Shown piece by piece: positions 16,382-24,699 of a stretch of DNA of 64,000 nt. Source of the DNA: Pseudomonadota bacterium (GTDB lineage Bacteria; Pseudomonadota; Alphaproteobacteria; Rhizobiales; Hyphomicrobiaceae). The notes below the pieces were generated by a model. The model had not been told where the DNA came from. It searched no databases and saw nothing but the letters and a program-made list of their open reading frames with translations. The stretch lies in contig JAFAFW010000037.1 in NCBI GenBank assembly GCA_023423275.1, forward strand, positions 1-64,000, written 5' to 3'. The translations under genes and the position numbers were made by a program. The first letter of the stretch is position 1, and every line of letters begins with the position of its first letter.

Positions 16382-17200
16382 ATGAGTTGGCTCGACCACC
16401 CCGCCTCGGAAACGCAAATTACTCATCGGGGTCGATTGTGGCTGTATGCGGTCAGCGTGCTGGTGCTGGCGTTTCTCGTCCTGCCAACGCTGATCGTCGT
16501 TCCGATGTCATTTTCCGGCTCGCAGTATCTGGAGTTTCCACCGCGGACCTGGTCGCTGCGCTGGTATGAAACCTACATCTCGTCACACACATGGATGTCC
16601 GCGACTGCAACATCCCTGAAAGCAGGCGCATTGACCGCGCTGCTGGCAACTCCGATCGGCACTCTGGCAGCGTACGGCCTGTTTCTGTCGCGCTTCCGAT
16701 TTTCGGGCCTCGTTCATCTGGTGCTTCTGACGCCGATCATCGTGCCTGTGATCCTGGTCGGGATCGCCGTCTTTTACGCCTATGTGCAGCTCAAGCTCGT
16801 CAACTCTCTGCTCGGTATCGTACTGGCGCACACCATGCTCGCCACGCCAATCGTCATGATGATTGTCACGTCCGCGCTAAAAAGTTTCGACCTGAATCAG
16901 GAACGCGTGGCGCGCAGCCTCGGTGCCTCACGTGTCCAGGCCTTCGTCATGGTGACGATGCCGCAAATCCGCTTCAGCCTCGTCACCGCGGCCGTTCTCT
17001 CGTTCCTCACGTCGTTCGATGAAGTGATCGTCGCCATGTTCATTTCGGGCGGAGACAACGCGACGCTGACACGCGCGATGTTTGCGGCATTGCGCGATCA
17101 GATCGACCCGACGATCGCAGCCATCTCGACGATTATGATTGTCGTGACCTCGTTTCTGCTTGCCTTCTCGCAGGCCTTTGGCCGTTCAAAAAAACGCTAA
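16382..17200 (+). CDS. ABC transporter permease, PotC/PotI-like
   Basis: A 272-residue membrane protein, the second permease of the importer. Hydrophobic segments begin with LYAVSVLVLAFLVLPTLIVV. FPPRTWSLRWYETYI is characteristic of PotC/PotI. The coupling loop reads VARSLGASRVQAFVMV, and SFLTSFDEVIVAMFISG is another family marker. I chose the ATG two bases after the previous stop rather than the longer overlapping frame. A 12-bp palindrome (AAACTGCAGTTT) sits at the stop codon but has no terminator T-tract. Confidence 0.93.
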   Translation: MSWLDHPASETQITHRGRLWLYAVSVLVLAFLVLPTLIVVPMSFSGSQYLEFPPRTWSLRWYETYISSHTWMSATATSLKAGALTALLATPIGTLAAYGLFLSRFRFSGLVHLVLLTPIIVPVILVGIAVFYAYVQLKLVNSLLGIVLAHTMLATPIVMMIVTSALKSFDLNQERVARSLGASRVQAFVMVTMPQIRFSLVTAAVLSFLTSFDEVIVAMFISGGDNATLTRAMFAALRDQIDPTIAAISTIMIVVTSFLLAFSQAFGRSKKR

Positions 17201-17337
17201 AACTGCAGTTTCAGAGTTCCTTATAGCGCCCCGTGTCGCTCCGTAAGCCCGCGTACGTGTTAAACGCGCACCATCAAATCCAGACGAATCGCATATACGT
17301 GGCAAGGGTTGATGGTCGTTCTAAAAGAACCGTGGTG

Positions 17338-18273
17338 ATGTCTGGAAATCTTCGGACCGCATTTGGCTTGTTTTCTGCTGCCTGTCTTGCTCTCGGCGCG
17401 TCCGACCGGGCCACTGCAACAGAGTACGCTTTTTCCACGTACGGGCTTGGAAGCGCCGCCTTCGGCGCCGGAGTGACGCCCCCTCCAGGAACATACATCA
17501 CCTTCGTATCGAGCTATTACACAGCCAAGTTAGGCGGCGAAATCGACTTCGGCGGCGTCGCGCTGGACGCTGGCGCCAAGATCAACGCCTTTGCCTCCGC
17601 GCTCAATGGCCTTTACGTGCCGGAGCGCAAGGTGCTCGGTGGCCAACTTGGACTGAGCCTGACAGTCCCGGCTGGATATATCGACATAGATGCTACGGCG
17701 ACTTTAGGCCCGGTTACATCAAACCTCCAGACGGACGGCTGGGGTTTCGGTGATATCACCGGCCGAGTTCAGCTTGGCTGGACTCATGATGAGCTCTCTT
17801 ATCTGATCTACCTTCAGGGTGTGGCGCCGACAGGCCGCTATCAGAGAGGCTTCAATCCCATTATCGGACTACATCGCCCCAGCATCGATACAGGTGTGGC
17901 ATTCACGTGGGCCAACAAAGCCACGAAACTGCAGTTCAACGGCTCGCTTGGCTTCTCATTCAATTTCGAGAACACGGAAACCGATTACGACAGTGGAAAT
18001 GAATTCCATTTCGAATGGGCTGTCGGATACGAGATTTCTCAAGGCTTTGTGATTGGAGTCGTGGGCTACGACTACCGTCAATTGACCGGCGATTCAGGTG
18101 GCCTCCTTGGAGCATTCGAGGGGCAAGTCGACGCGATCGGCGCGGGGCTCAGCTATACGACGCTGATCGACAAGAAGCCGGTCACCTTCAATCTGCGTCA
18201 CTACGAAGAATATAACGCGAAGCGCCGCTGGGAAGGCAACTCGACGATTGCCTCCGGAACCATTCGTTTCTGA
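17338..18273 (+). CDS. Outer-membrane protein of the SphA / phenol MetA-pathway transporter family
   Basis: A 311-residue predicted beta-barrel. A signal peptide (GLFSAACLALGASDRATA) is followed by alternating amphipathic strands, with family text such as YGLGSAAFGAGVTPPPGTYIT at the mature N-terminus, TDGWGFGDITGR in the middle and a terminal strand ending in Phe (TIRF), as outer-membrane barrels do. Members are thought to pass hydrophobic or aromatic compounds. I chose the ATG that gives a clean signal peptide; upstream in-frame GTG codons exist. It follows the ABC importer on the same strand but no shared operator is visible. Confidence 0.8.
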   Translation: MSGNLRTAFGLFSAACLALGASDRATATEYAFSTYGLGSAAFGAGVTPPPGTYITFVSSYYTAKLGGEIDFGGVALDAGAKINAFASALNGLYVPERKVLGGQLGLSLTVPAGYIDIDATATLGPVTSNLQTDGWGFGDITGRVQLGWTHDELSYLIYLQGVAPTGRYQRGFNPIIGLHRPSIDTGVAFTWANKATKLQFNGSLGFSFNFENTETDYDSGNEFHFEWAVGYEISQGFVIGVVGYDYRQLTGDSGGLLGAFEGQVDAIGAGLSYTTLIDKKPVTFNLRHYEEYNAKRRWEGNSTIASGTIRF

Positions 18274-18540
18274 CGCACGCGACGTTGAACGTCCGCGAAT
18301 TGCCGCGACGGCCGGAAACTCTTGCCTCTACGCTGGTGCTGAGCGGATTTCACCTGTGCAAGGCCCTGATTGGAGCACTGATGAGAGCCCACGCGGTTCG
18401 CCCGGGTGCGTCGGCGCCATGTTTATTGACCGCGCCGGGAGGATCGCCCAATCTCTTGAATTCGGCGTGGCTGCAAACCGGGGCTAAAATCGCAAAATGG
18501 CAATCGTCTTGGGCGGCGATAATCAATCGTCGGGGCGGGC

Positions 18541-19209
18541 ATGACACAGGAAACGTCGGGCACTGACGTCAGCACGGACGGTTCGTCCAATAACACGATG
18601 CGGCCGAATCCGAGCGACACGAAAGATGTAGCACGGTGGCGCAAAGCTGAGCGCGAACGGCTCATCACGGCGCGGCTCGCATTATCCGTTTCGGAGCGCC
18701 AGGATCACGCGCATGCGGTCTCGCGCGATCTCGATAAAATCGTGACCGCCAAGCCCGAAGCCATTGTCAGCGTTTACTGGCCGTTCCGTGGCGAACCGGA
18801 TTTGCGACCGTGGATGACTGCCGCGTGCGAAAAGGGCATGCGCGTCGCCCTGCCGATCGTCGTCGCCAAGGAGCAACCTCTCATCTTCCGCGAATGGCGG
18901 CCGGGAGCACGGCTCGAGCACGGCGTCTGGAATATTCCGTTCCCGGCAGATGGAGATCCCGTCACTCCAACCGTGGTTATTGCCCCGCTGGTCGGGTTCG
19001 ATCCGAACGCCTACCGGCTTGGCTACGGTGGAGGCTTTTTCGATCGGACGCTCTCATCGTTGAAGCGTGAGCCTATCGCCATCGGGGTCGGCCATCCGAT
19101 CGGCGCTATCGAAACCATCCATCCGCAGACATTCGATATTCCCATGGACTGGATTGTCACCGGCCATACAACACCGTGCCGTCGGGTCGAGACTGGCCCA
19201 GCATCCTAA
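18541..19209 (+). CDS. 5-formyltetrahydrofolate cyclo-ligase
   Basis: A 222-residue enzyme that converts 5-formyl-THF to 5,10-methenyl-THF using ATP. Recognisable parts are the N-terminal RWRKAERERLITARLAL, the strand VSVYWPFRGEPDLRPW, the substrate region VALPIVVAKEQPLIFREW, and the C-terminal signature GFDPNAYRLGYGGGFFDRTL, with Gly-rich nucleotide-binding loop. The first 30 residues are extra relative to the family and rich in Ser/Thr, so a later start is possible. In many proteobacteria 6S RNA precedes this gene, but I could not show a 6S fold in the 267-bp upstream spacer. Confidence 0.92.
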   Translation: MTQETSGTDVSTDGSSNNTMRPNPSDTKDVARWRKAERERLITARLALSVSERQDHAHAVSRDLDKIVTAKPEAIVSVYWPFRGEPDLRPWMTAACEKGMRVALPIVVAKEQPLIFREWRPGARLEHGVWNIPFPADGDPVTPTVVIAPLVGFDPNAYRLGYGGGFFDRTLSSLKREPIAIGVGHPIGAIETIHPQTFDIPMDWIVTGHTTPCRRVETGPAS

Positions 19210-19746
19210 AAGCAACACTATCGCCCTAATTCCTACTAAAATTCACTTTTAATCTTCCTATCAAGCAAATTTCTGCTACTCCTGCTTCCGCGGACGACAC
19301 ATGAGGCACGTGCCTCCAACCCTCCGAATCACGGGCCACATGTTGAGCTCTCAACTGGTGAGTCACTAGGGCGGCCACCTCATTAGGTGCCGGCGACGAA
19401 CTCGACGTTCCGTGGGGCTGCCAGCCTCTCTAGCGTTGCGTAATACGTTCTCTGCTCCTGGAAGTCGGCAATCCGCCCCCCGGATTTGCCGACTTCCGTC
19501 AGCACAGCGTCCTTCGGTGTTTCTGCTTTTCCGCATCGAATTTCCGAACTCGAACAGCGAAGCGTTTTCACGTGTCCGAAATCTTACGGATTCGCCGTCG
19601 GCGACCTGATGTCACCAGCGCAACCGCCTGGATTCCCGGTCGATCCGCAGATTTGTCAGATGCGGCGGGTTACAGCGCGAGAACTCTATGTCCGAGGCGC
19701 CCGGTCGATAACCGCCAGTTCCGGATGAGACTCCGGAATGCGCTAT
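19210..19746. other. 537-bp spacer between convergent genes with strong hairpins
   Basis: No convincing gene. It starts AT-rich, then holds a perfect 14-bp palindrome GAGGCACGTGCCTC (19303-19316), a strong hairpin (19460-19497) and a 7-bp stem TTCCGGA/TCCGGAA with 6-nt loop (19719-19738) just past the egtD stop. The only open frame is short and its middle is the hairpin itself. It may hold terminators or a small RNA. Confidence 0.5.
19460..19497. other. Strong 16-17 bp hairpin
   Basis: GGAAGTCGGCAATCCG and CGGATTTGCCGACTTCC pair over 16 positions with one bulged base around a five-C loop. No T-tract follows on either strand. It is far stronger than the other stems in this spacer and could be a terminator core or part of a structured RNA. 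Confidence 0.5.
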
Positions 19747-20715
19747 CTAGGAGATTGCCGCGACGGCGCTAAGCCCGACGACGGCGAAAAGCTGGCGCGC
19801 GTCCGTCCAGATCTCACTGACCTTCCAGCCGCAATCCCCGACCATTCTCTCGATCGTCTCGAGATCATACTTGCGCGAGCTTTCCGTATGAATTGTCTCG
19901 CCGGCCAGAAATGGGAAGCGCTTCCCATCGACGTGGACATCGCGCGCATCCACGCTCCTGATATGCATCTCGATCGCTGCCTCTTCGGCATTCCATCGAA
20001 CGACATGCGCAAATCGATCGATTGGAAAATCGCCGCCGAGTTCGCGGTTCATCCGGTTCAGAATGTTCAGATTGAACGCCGCGGTGATGCCAAGCGCATC
20101 ATCGTAGGCCGCCCGCAATACCTCGATGTCCTTCTTGAGATCGAACCCGATGATTGCCATACCGCCATCGCGCACATGTCGGCGCATGCGCTTGAGGAAG
20201 GTTGCCGCATCGGCGCGATCGAGATTGCCGATTGTGGATCCGGGGAAAAATGCGCAGCGGCGCACCTCTTCGGGCAGATCAGCCGGCAGATCGAAATCGC
20301 GCGTGAAGTCGGCGATCACCGGCCGGGTCTCGATAAACGGAAAGCGGCGATCGACGCGCGCAGCCGACAGCTTCAGAAAATCGCCTGCGATATCGATCGG
20401 AACGTAAAGAAGCGGCTGATCGAGCGCATGTAAAAGGATTTCGGTTTTGATGCCGGCACCTGCGCCGTATTCGAGGATAACCGCACGGGGACCGCAGAAA
20501 CGGGCAATCTGTGAAGCGTAAGCTTTCAGGATCTCGGTTTCGGTGCGCGTGGGATAGTATTCCTCGAGCGTTGTAATTTTTTCAAACAGCCGTGATCCGC
20601 GATCGTCATACAGCCAGCGGCTCGGAATCGCCTTCTGAGGCAACGCAAGTCCCGCCAGGACATCCGTGCGAAATGTCTCTCGCTGACCGGTTTGCGCTTC
20701 GATCACATCCAGCAT
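19747..20715 (-). CDS. egtD: L-histidine N-alpha-methyltransferase EgtD (ergothioneine biosynthesis)
   Basis: A 322-residue SAM enzyme that trimethylates histidine to hercynine. It carries family text throughout: LPQKAIPSRWLYDDRGSRLFEKIT at the N-terminus, LEEYYPTRTE, the SAM loop LEYGAGAGIKTEIL, then FFPGSTIGNLD and IGFDLKKD. The C-terminal IHTESSRKYDLE is typical of EgtD. I start it at the ATG that follows the egtB stop with one base between; the long frame upstream is non-coding text within egtB. It is the second gene of a minimal egtB-egtD operon. Confidence 0.95.
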   Translation of the reverse strand: MLDVIEAQTGQRETFRTDVLAGLALPQKAIPSRWLYDDRGSRLFEKITTLEEYYPTRTETEILKAYASQIARFCGPRAVILEYGAGAGIKTEILLHALDQPLLYVPIDIAGDFLKLSAARVDRRFPFIETRPVIADFTRDFDLPADLPEEVRRCAFFPGSTIGNLDRADAATFLKRMRRHVRDGGMAIIGFDLKKDIEVLRAAYDDALGITAAFNLNILNRMNRELGGDFPIDRFAHVVRWNAEEAAIEMHIRSVDARDVHVDGKRFPFLAGETIHTESSRKYDLETIERMVGDCGWKVSEIWTDARQLFAVVGLSAVAAIS

Positions 20716-20716
20716 G

Positions 20717-21991
20717 TTAAACGTCCTCCGCCAGCCGCAGACCGGAGAATTGCCACCGCGCGTCCGGCGGGAAGAAGTTGCGATAGGTCGAGCGAATATG
20801 ACCGGCGGGCGTCGCGCAGGAGCCGCCTCGGAGGACGAACTGTCCACACATGAACTTGCCATTGTATTCACCGACGGCGCCCTCAACCGGCTTGAACCGT
20901 GGGTACGGCGAAAACGGACTTTGGGTCCATTCCCAAACATCGCCGTACATCTGCTGAAGGCCCTGCTTCGACGCCGTCGCAGGCCTGGGACGCAGACGTC
21001 CCGAACTGGCGAAGTTACCATCGAGCGCAAGCCCTGAAGTGGCGTGCTCCCATTCCGCTTCGCTGGGCAACCGCCGGCCAGACCAGCGCGCAAACGCATC
21101 GGCCTCGAAATAGGAGACATGGGTGACCGGAGCGCTGCGGTCGACCGGCTGGGCACCACGCAGTGTCATCGTCCAGTACTCGCCATCGCGGTCATGCCAG
21201 TAGAGCGGCATCGACCAGCCCGCGGCGCAAACTTTCGCCCAACCTTCCGACAGCCAGAGAAGCGGATCACGGTAACCACCGTCGACGATGAAGGAGATCC
21301 ATTCGCCATTTGTCACCAGTCTGTCGGCCAGCCGGAAGGGCTCGATCAGTGCGCGGTGCCGCGGCCCCTCGCTATCGAAGGCAAAGCCATCTCCGTCATG
21401 GCCGATTTCTACAATACCGCCCTCGAAATCGACGAATTCAGGCGCGCCAACCTCACCTGTGCGGACGACCAGAGGTTCCGGCTCCTTGTAGGCTGGATGC
21501 AGCGGGCTTTGGGCGAACAGATGCAGGATATCCGTCAGCAGCAGCTCCTGATGCTGTTGCTCGTGATGACAGCCGAGTTCGATCAGTTCCGCAACGTCTG
21601 CCGATATGTGGTGCTGAAAGAGCCGCTCGACCGCAGCGTCGACGTGGTGGCGGTATTTGAGCACGTGCTCGAGCGCCGGGCGCGTGATCATACCGCGTTT
21701 GGGGCGTGGATGCCGCGCGCCGACGGTCTCGTAATAGGAGTTGAAGAGGAAATTAAAGCTTTCGTCGAATACGCGATAGCCAGGAAGATTGGGGATCAGA
21801 ACCATGGTTTCGAAGAACCATGTCGTATGCGCGAGATGCCACTTGGCGGGACTGGCATCAGGCATTGACTGCACGGTGGCGTCGGCATCCGATAGCGGCA
21901 ATCCGAGATCGCGACTAGCGTCTCGCACCGAACGAAACTGCTCGACGAGGTGCGAAGCTTCGGGAAGGCGTCGGGCGGAGGTTGCGACCAT
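20717..21991 (-). CDS. egtB: Hercynine oxygenase / sulfoxide synthase EgtB
   Basis: A 424-residue non-haem iron enzyme that joins hercynine to a thiol (gamma-glutamylcysteine or cysteine) with O2. The N-terminal DinB-like domain supplies the iron ligands: one His in WHLAHTTWFFE and two in the H-x3-H-x-E motif CHHEQQHQE. The C-terminal formylglycine-enzyme-like domain shows ALIEPFRLADRLVTNGEW, VTHVSYFEADAFARWSGRRLP-type text and WEWTQSPFSPYP. egtA, egtC and egtE are not present here, so downstream steps must be encoded elsewhere or done by unrelated enzymes. A tandem repeat sits about 50 bp upstream. Confidence 0.95.
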   Translation of the reverse strand: MVATSARRLPEASHLVEQFRSVRDASRDLGLPLSDADATVQSMPDASPAKWHLAHTTWFFETMVLIPNLPGYRVFDESFNFLFNSYYETVGARHPRPKRGMITRPALEHVLKYRHHVDAAVERLFQHHISADVAELIELGCHHEQQHQELLLTDILHLFAQSPLHPAYKEPEPLVVRTGEVGAPEFVDFEGGIVEIGHDGDGFAFDSEGPRHRALIEPFRLADRLVTNGEWISFIVDGGYRDPLLWLSEGWAKVCAAGWSMPLYWHDRDGEYWTMTLRGAQPVDRSAPVTHVSYFEADAFARWSGRRLPSEAEWEHATSGLALDGNFASSGRLRPRPATASKQGLQQMYGDVWEWTQSPFSPYPRFKPVEGAVGEYNGKFMCGQFVLRGGSCATPAGHIRSTYRNFFPPDARWQFSGLRLAEDV

Positions 21992-22425
21992 GGCGCTGCC
22001 TCTTCATTGTTGGCGATTGTCTGGCGGGCCGGCGTGACCAAAAGGGGTTCGTTAAGGAAGCACCAAAAGGGGCTCGTTAAGGAAGCGCATTCAGCGCGGA
22101 TAGGTTCCGCAAGTTCTGCGGAGGGCACGCCTCATGCCGATCCGGGATGGCCTCAGAAGGTTGCGGGGATCGAGAACATTGCAGCGCGCCCGCTGCGCCA
22201 ATCTGCCACCGTGTTCACAGTGACGTCACGTGGAGCCCAAGCGCATCCAGGGCAGCATGCGGCCGCATCCCGGCTTCCGTCATGTGACCTCATTCGAGCA
22301 GACGGAGCCACCGCCGTCGTTAATGACAAAATATAGTCCGCATAGATCGCATTAATATCCTGTTATACATTGACAAGGAGCCGCCTGCTTACCAGCGAAC
22401 CCCGCGTTCCGCTTAGGATGTTTCC
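21992..22425. other. 434-bp divergent spacer between egtB and the FecR-domain gene
   Basis: Apart from the tandem repeat and a perfect 10-bp palindrome GTGACGTCAC (22220-22229), I see no gene. The right third turns AT-rich (around 22320-22375), as expected for the promoter of the FecR-domain gene. Confidence 0.5.
22038..22086. repeat. Tandem direct repeat upstream of egtB
   Basis: Two 24-bp copies with a single mismatch, period 25 bp (22038-22061 and 22063-22086), core CCAAAAGGGG and CGTTAAGGAAGC. They lie 47-95 bp upstream of the egtB start, where regulatory sites or the promoter would be. Regulatory role is inferred from position. Confidence 0.6.
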
Positions 22426-23493
22426 ATGCCGATTGATCCGAAATTCATGCTTGCAGTGATCCCGTTGCTCGCGATTTCCTCATCCCCGAGCGTCGCCGAA
22501 CCCCGGCAGATCGGAACAGCCATCGAAATCAGGAAATCTGTTTCGGCGACTTCGCAAGGTGCAGCCAAAAGAGCGCTCGCAAGGAAAGATCCGGTTCGCG
22601 AACTGGAGATCATCGAAGCCGGAAACGGTGCGCGCGGCGAATTTGAACTCGCCGATTCGACCAAGCTGGCGGTCGGATCGCAAGGCCGTATTATCCTCGA
22701 TAAATTCGTTTACGATCCGGACAAAAGCGGCGGGAAAGTCAGCCTCAATCTCGCAAAGGGTGCGTTCCGATTCATTACCGGAAAAAGCAGCAAAGATAAC
22801 TACGAGCTGAAAACATCCCATATTTCTCTCGGCATCCGCGGCACCGTATTTGACGGCTATATTGCAGCCGATGGGCGGGCGGTTTTTCTGGTGCACGAGG
22901 GCGCTGTGCGTGTTTGCACGCGGCGCTGCTATCTGCAGAACAGAAAGCGCAAGCTGGTGTACGTTACCCGCCGCGGCCGGATCATTCAGCGCAACAAATG
23001 GGATCCCTCTCTCATGAGAGGAATCGGCATCCGGACGGCATTTCCGTTCTTATGCAGCCGGCTCACGATCGACCCCGGACGCTGCATCCGCTACGCCTCG
23101 CTTCTCAGCAAGCCAGCGACGCGTCGCGCTGCTGCGCCTGCTCCCGCAGCGCCGGTCCAGGCCGCATTCGATCCATTCGGCTTCGTAACAACAGGCGGTG
23201 ACGGCTCACCTGCTGGCTCGAGCGCCGCTGGCTCAGGCGGCAAAGGCGGCCACGGCGGTGGCCATGGGGGACACGGTGGTGGCCACGGTGGACATGGCGG
23301 TGGCCACGGTGGCGGGCATGGCGGTGGTCATGGTGGCGGAGGAGGTCACGGCGGAGGCGGCGGTGGTCATGGGGGTGGAGGCGGAGGCCATGGCGGCGGA
23401 GGCGGTGGCCACGGAGGAGGCGGCTCAGGTGGTGGCGGAGGCGGTGGCTCGGGCGGCGGCGGTGGCTCAGGCGGCGGCGGTGGCCATCACTAA
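22426..23493 (+). CDS. Secreted FecR-domain protein with glycine/histidine-rich tail
   Basis: A 355-residue protein in three parts. Residues 1-24 look like a signal peptide ending at SVAEP. Residues about 30-185 form a FecR-type domain: VRELEIIEAGNGARGEFEL, LAVGSQGRIILDKFVYD, LNLAKGAFRFITGK and SLGIRGTVFDGYI, then VLVHEG-like FLVHEGAVRV. The last about 90 residues are nearly all Gly with regularly spaced His (GGHGG units) turning to GGSGG. FecR domains normally sit in the periplasmic part of anti-sigma regulators, but here there is no membrane segment after the domain and no sigma factor next to it. The tail could bind metal ions or be a flexible spacer. Four Cys lie between the domain and the tail. 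Confidence 0.85.
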   Translation: MPIDPKFMLAVIPLLAISSSPSVAEPRQIGTAIEIRKSVSATSQGAAKRALARKDPVRELEIIEAGNGARGEFELADSTKLAVGSQGRIILDKFVYDPDKSGGKVSLNLAKGAFRFITGKSSKDNYELKTSHISLGIRGTVFDGYIAADGRAVFLVHEGAVRVCTRRCYLQNRKRKLVYVTRRGRIIQRNKWDPSLMRGIGIRTAFPFLCSRLTIDPGRCIRYASLLSKPATRRAAAPAPAAPVQAAFDPFGFVTTGGDGSPAGSSAAGSGGKGGHGGGHGGHGGGHGGHGGGHGGGHGGGHGGGGGHGGGGGGHGGGGGGHGGGGGGHGGGGSGGGGGGGSGGGGGSGGGGGHH

Positions 23494-23593
23494 GGATTTC
23501 CAACCGCTACGGCAGCGCCCGAACCCCTCGGGCGCTGCACTGCTTTGACGAACGTCCAAAGTCTCCCGCCCGCTTTACGCGCAACGCTCCAGC

Positions 23594-24697
23594 CTAAGCG
23601 AACCGCACCGCATAAACCGGCGGCAGGTGATGACTGACACATGACCAGCTATCGCCTTGGTCATCCGTCACCCACAGACCTCCCGTGGTCGAGCCGAACG
23701 CCAACCGATCCCCGCTACGATCAATCGCCAACGCATGGCGATAAACAATATCGTAGGCGTGCGACTGCGGCAGTCCTTCCGTGAGAACGTCGAAGCTCTT
23801 GCCGCCATCGCGCGTGCGCGTGACCACGAGCTTGCCGTCGCGCGGAATGCGCTTCTCGTCCTTGATCTCAGGAATGAACCACGCCGTATCCGGATCACGC
23901 GGATGGACGGCAACCGGGAATCCGAACGTCGACGGCTCCACGCCCCTGATCTCCGTGAAATTCCGCCCTTCGTCCGATGAAACAAAAATGCCGTTGTGAT
24001 GCTGCACCCACATCCGGTCCGGAGACGCCGGACACTGCACCAGACAATGCACATCCTGGGCAATCGGATCGTGCGTCAACTCGGGCGGAACGTGCTCCGC
24101 ACGCATACCTTCGCCGCGCTGCCCCCACGTCTCGCCCGCATCCTCCGTCAACCAGATTCCGCCTGTTGAAACCGCGATCCAGACCCGTTTCGAATTCCGG
24201 GGATCGACACAAACGGAATGGATGCCGGGCAGGTCCGCGCCGCCCCCCATCCATTGTTTGCGTTTCGGATGATCCCACAACGAGCGCACCATCTCCCAGC
24301 TCTCGCCGTGATCGGATGACCGGAACAGACCTCCGGGCAGCGTGCCGCACCAGATGACGCCTGGTTCATCCTCGCCGCCGGGATGCAGCGCCCAAATACG
24401 CGTCGTGCTCCACGCGAGCGGACGGCCCCACATGTCATTTTCCTCCAAACCTTCCGGCTTTGGCGGATAAGCGGGCGCCGCGATCTCTTCCCAGTCTCCC
24501 GTGCCATTGACGCGATGAACCTTGACGCCGAAGTGCCCATGATCGAGCGCCGCATAATGCATTCCACTGCGCGGATCAGACATCGTGAGCGTGACGTTAT
24601 CTCCGAGAAAATCCGCTTTCTCAATGTTCCATTCGCGCCCTTTTCGGGCGAGCCAGAACAAACCTTTTCGCGTCGATACCAGCAGCGTGTCGTCCAT
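23594..24697 (-). CDS. BNR/WD40-like repeat protein (sialidase-fold), cytoplasmic
   Basis: A 367-residue predicted beta-propeller. It has repeated Asp-box-like elements: SSDHGESWEMV, TEDAGETWGQ, SSDEGRNFTEI, TRDGGKSFDVL and TDDQGDSWSCV, spaced as in BNR repeats. There is no signal peptide, so it is probably cytoplasmic, unlike true sialidases; the catalytic residues of sialidases are not apparent. The start after GGGAGG is 2 bp past the stop of a MoaD/ThiS-like gene, so both are co-transcribed and probably act together. Annotated relatives are called exo-alpha-sialidase or WD40/YVTN proteins without proof of function. Confidence 0.85.
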   Translation of the reverse strand: MDDTLLVSTRKGLFWLARKGREWNIEKADFLGDNVTLTMSDPRSGMHYAALDHGHFGVKVHRVNGTGDWEEIAAPAYPPKPEGLEENDMWGRPLAWSTTRIWALHPGGEDEPGVIWCGTLPGGLFRSSDHGESWEMVRSLWDHPKRKQWMGGGADLPGIHSVCVDPRNSKRVWIAVSTGGIWLTEDAGETWGQRGEGMRAEHVPPELTHDPIAQDVHCLVQCPASPDRMWVQHHNGIFVSSDEGRNFTEIRGVEPSTFGFPVAVHPRDPDTAWFIPEIKDEKRIPRDGKLVVTRTRDGGKSFDVLTEGLPQSHAYDIVYRHALAIDRSGDRLAFGSTTGGLWVTDDQGDSWSCVSHHLPPVYAVRFA

Positions 24698-24699
24698 TG

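Noticed and set aside
18274..18540. Possible 6S RNA upstream of the 5-formyl-THF cyclo-ligase gene
   Set aside because: The location fits known gene order, but I could not find a long rod-like fold with a central bubble by eye. A covariance-model search would decide.
19383..19571. A 62-residue minus-strand frame in the spacer after the cyclo-ligase gene
   Set aside because: Its middle is coded by the strong hairpin and it lacks a ribosome site; it is probably non-coding.
23230..23490. Tandem repeat DNA, considered as a CRISPR-like array
   Set aside because: The repeats are in frame and encode the Gly/His tail; there are no spacers.
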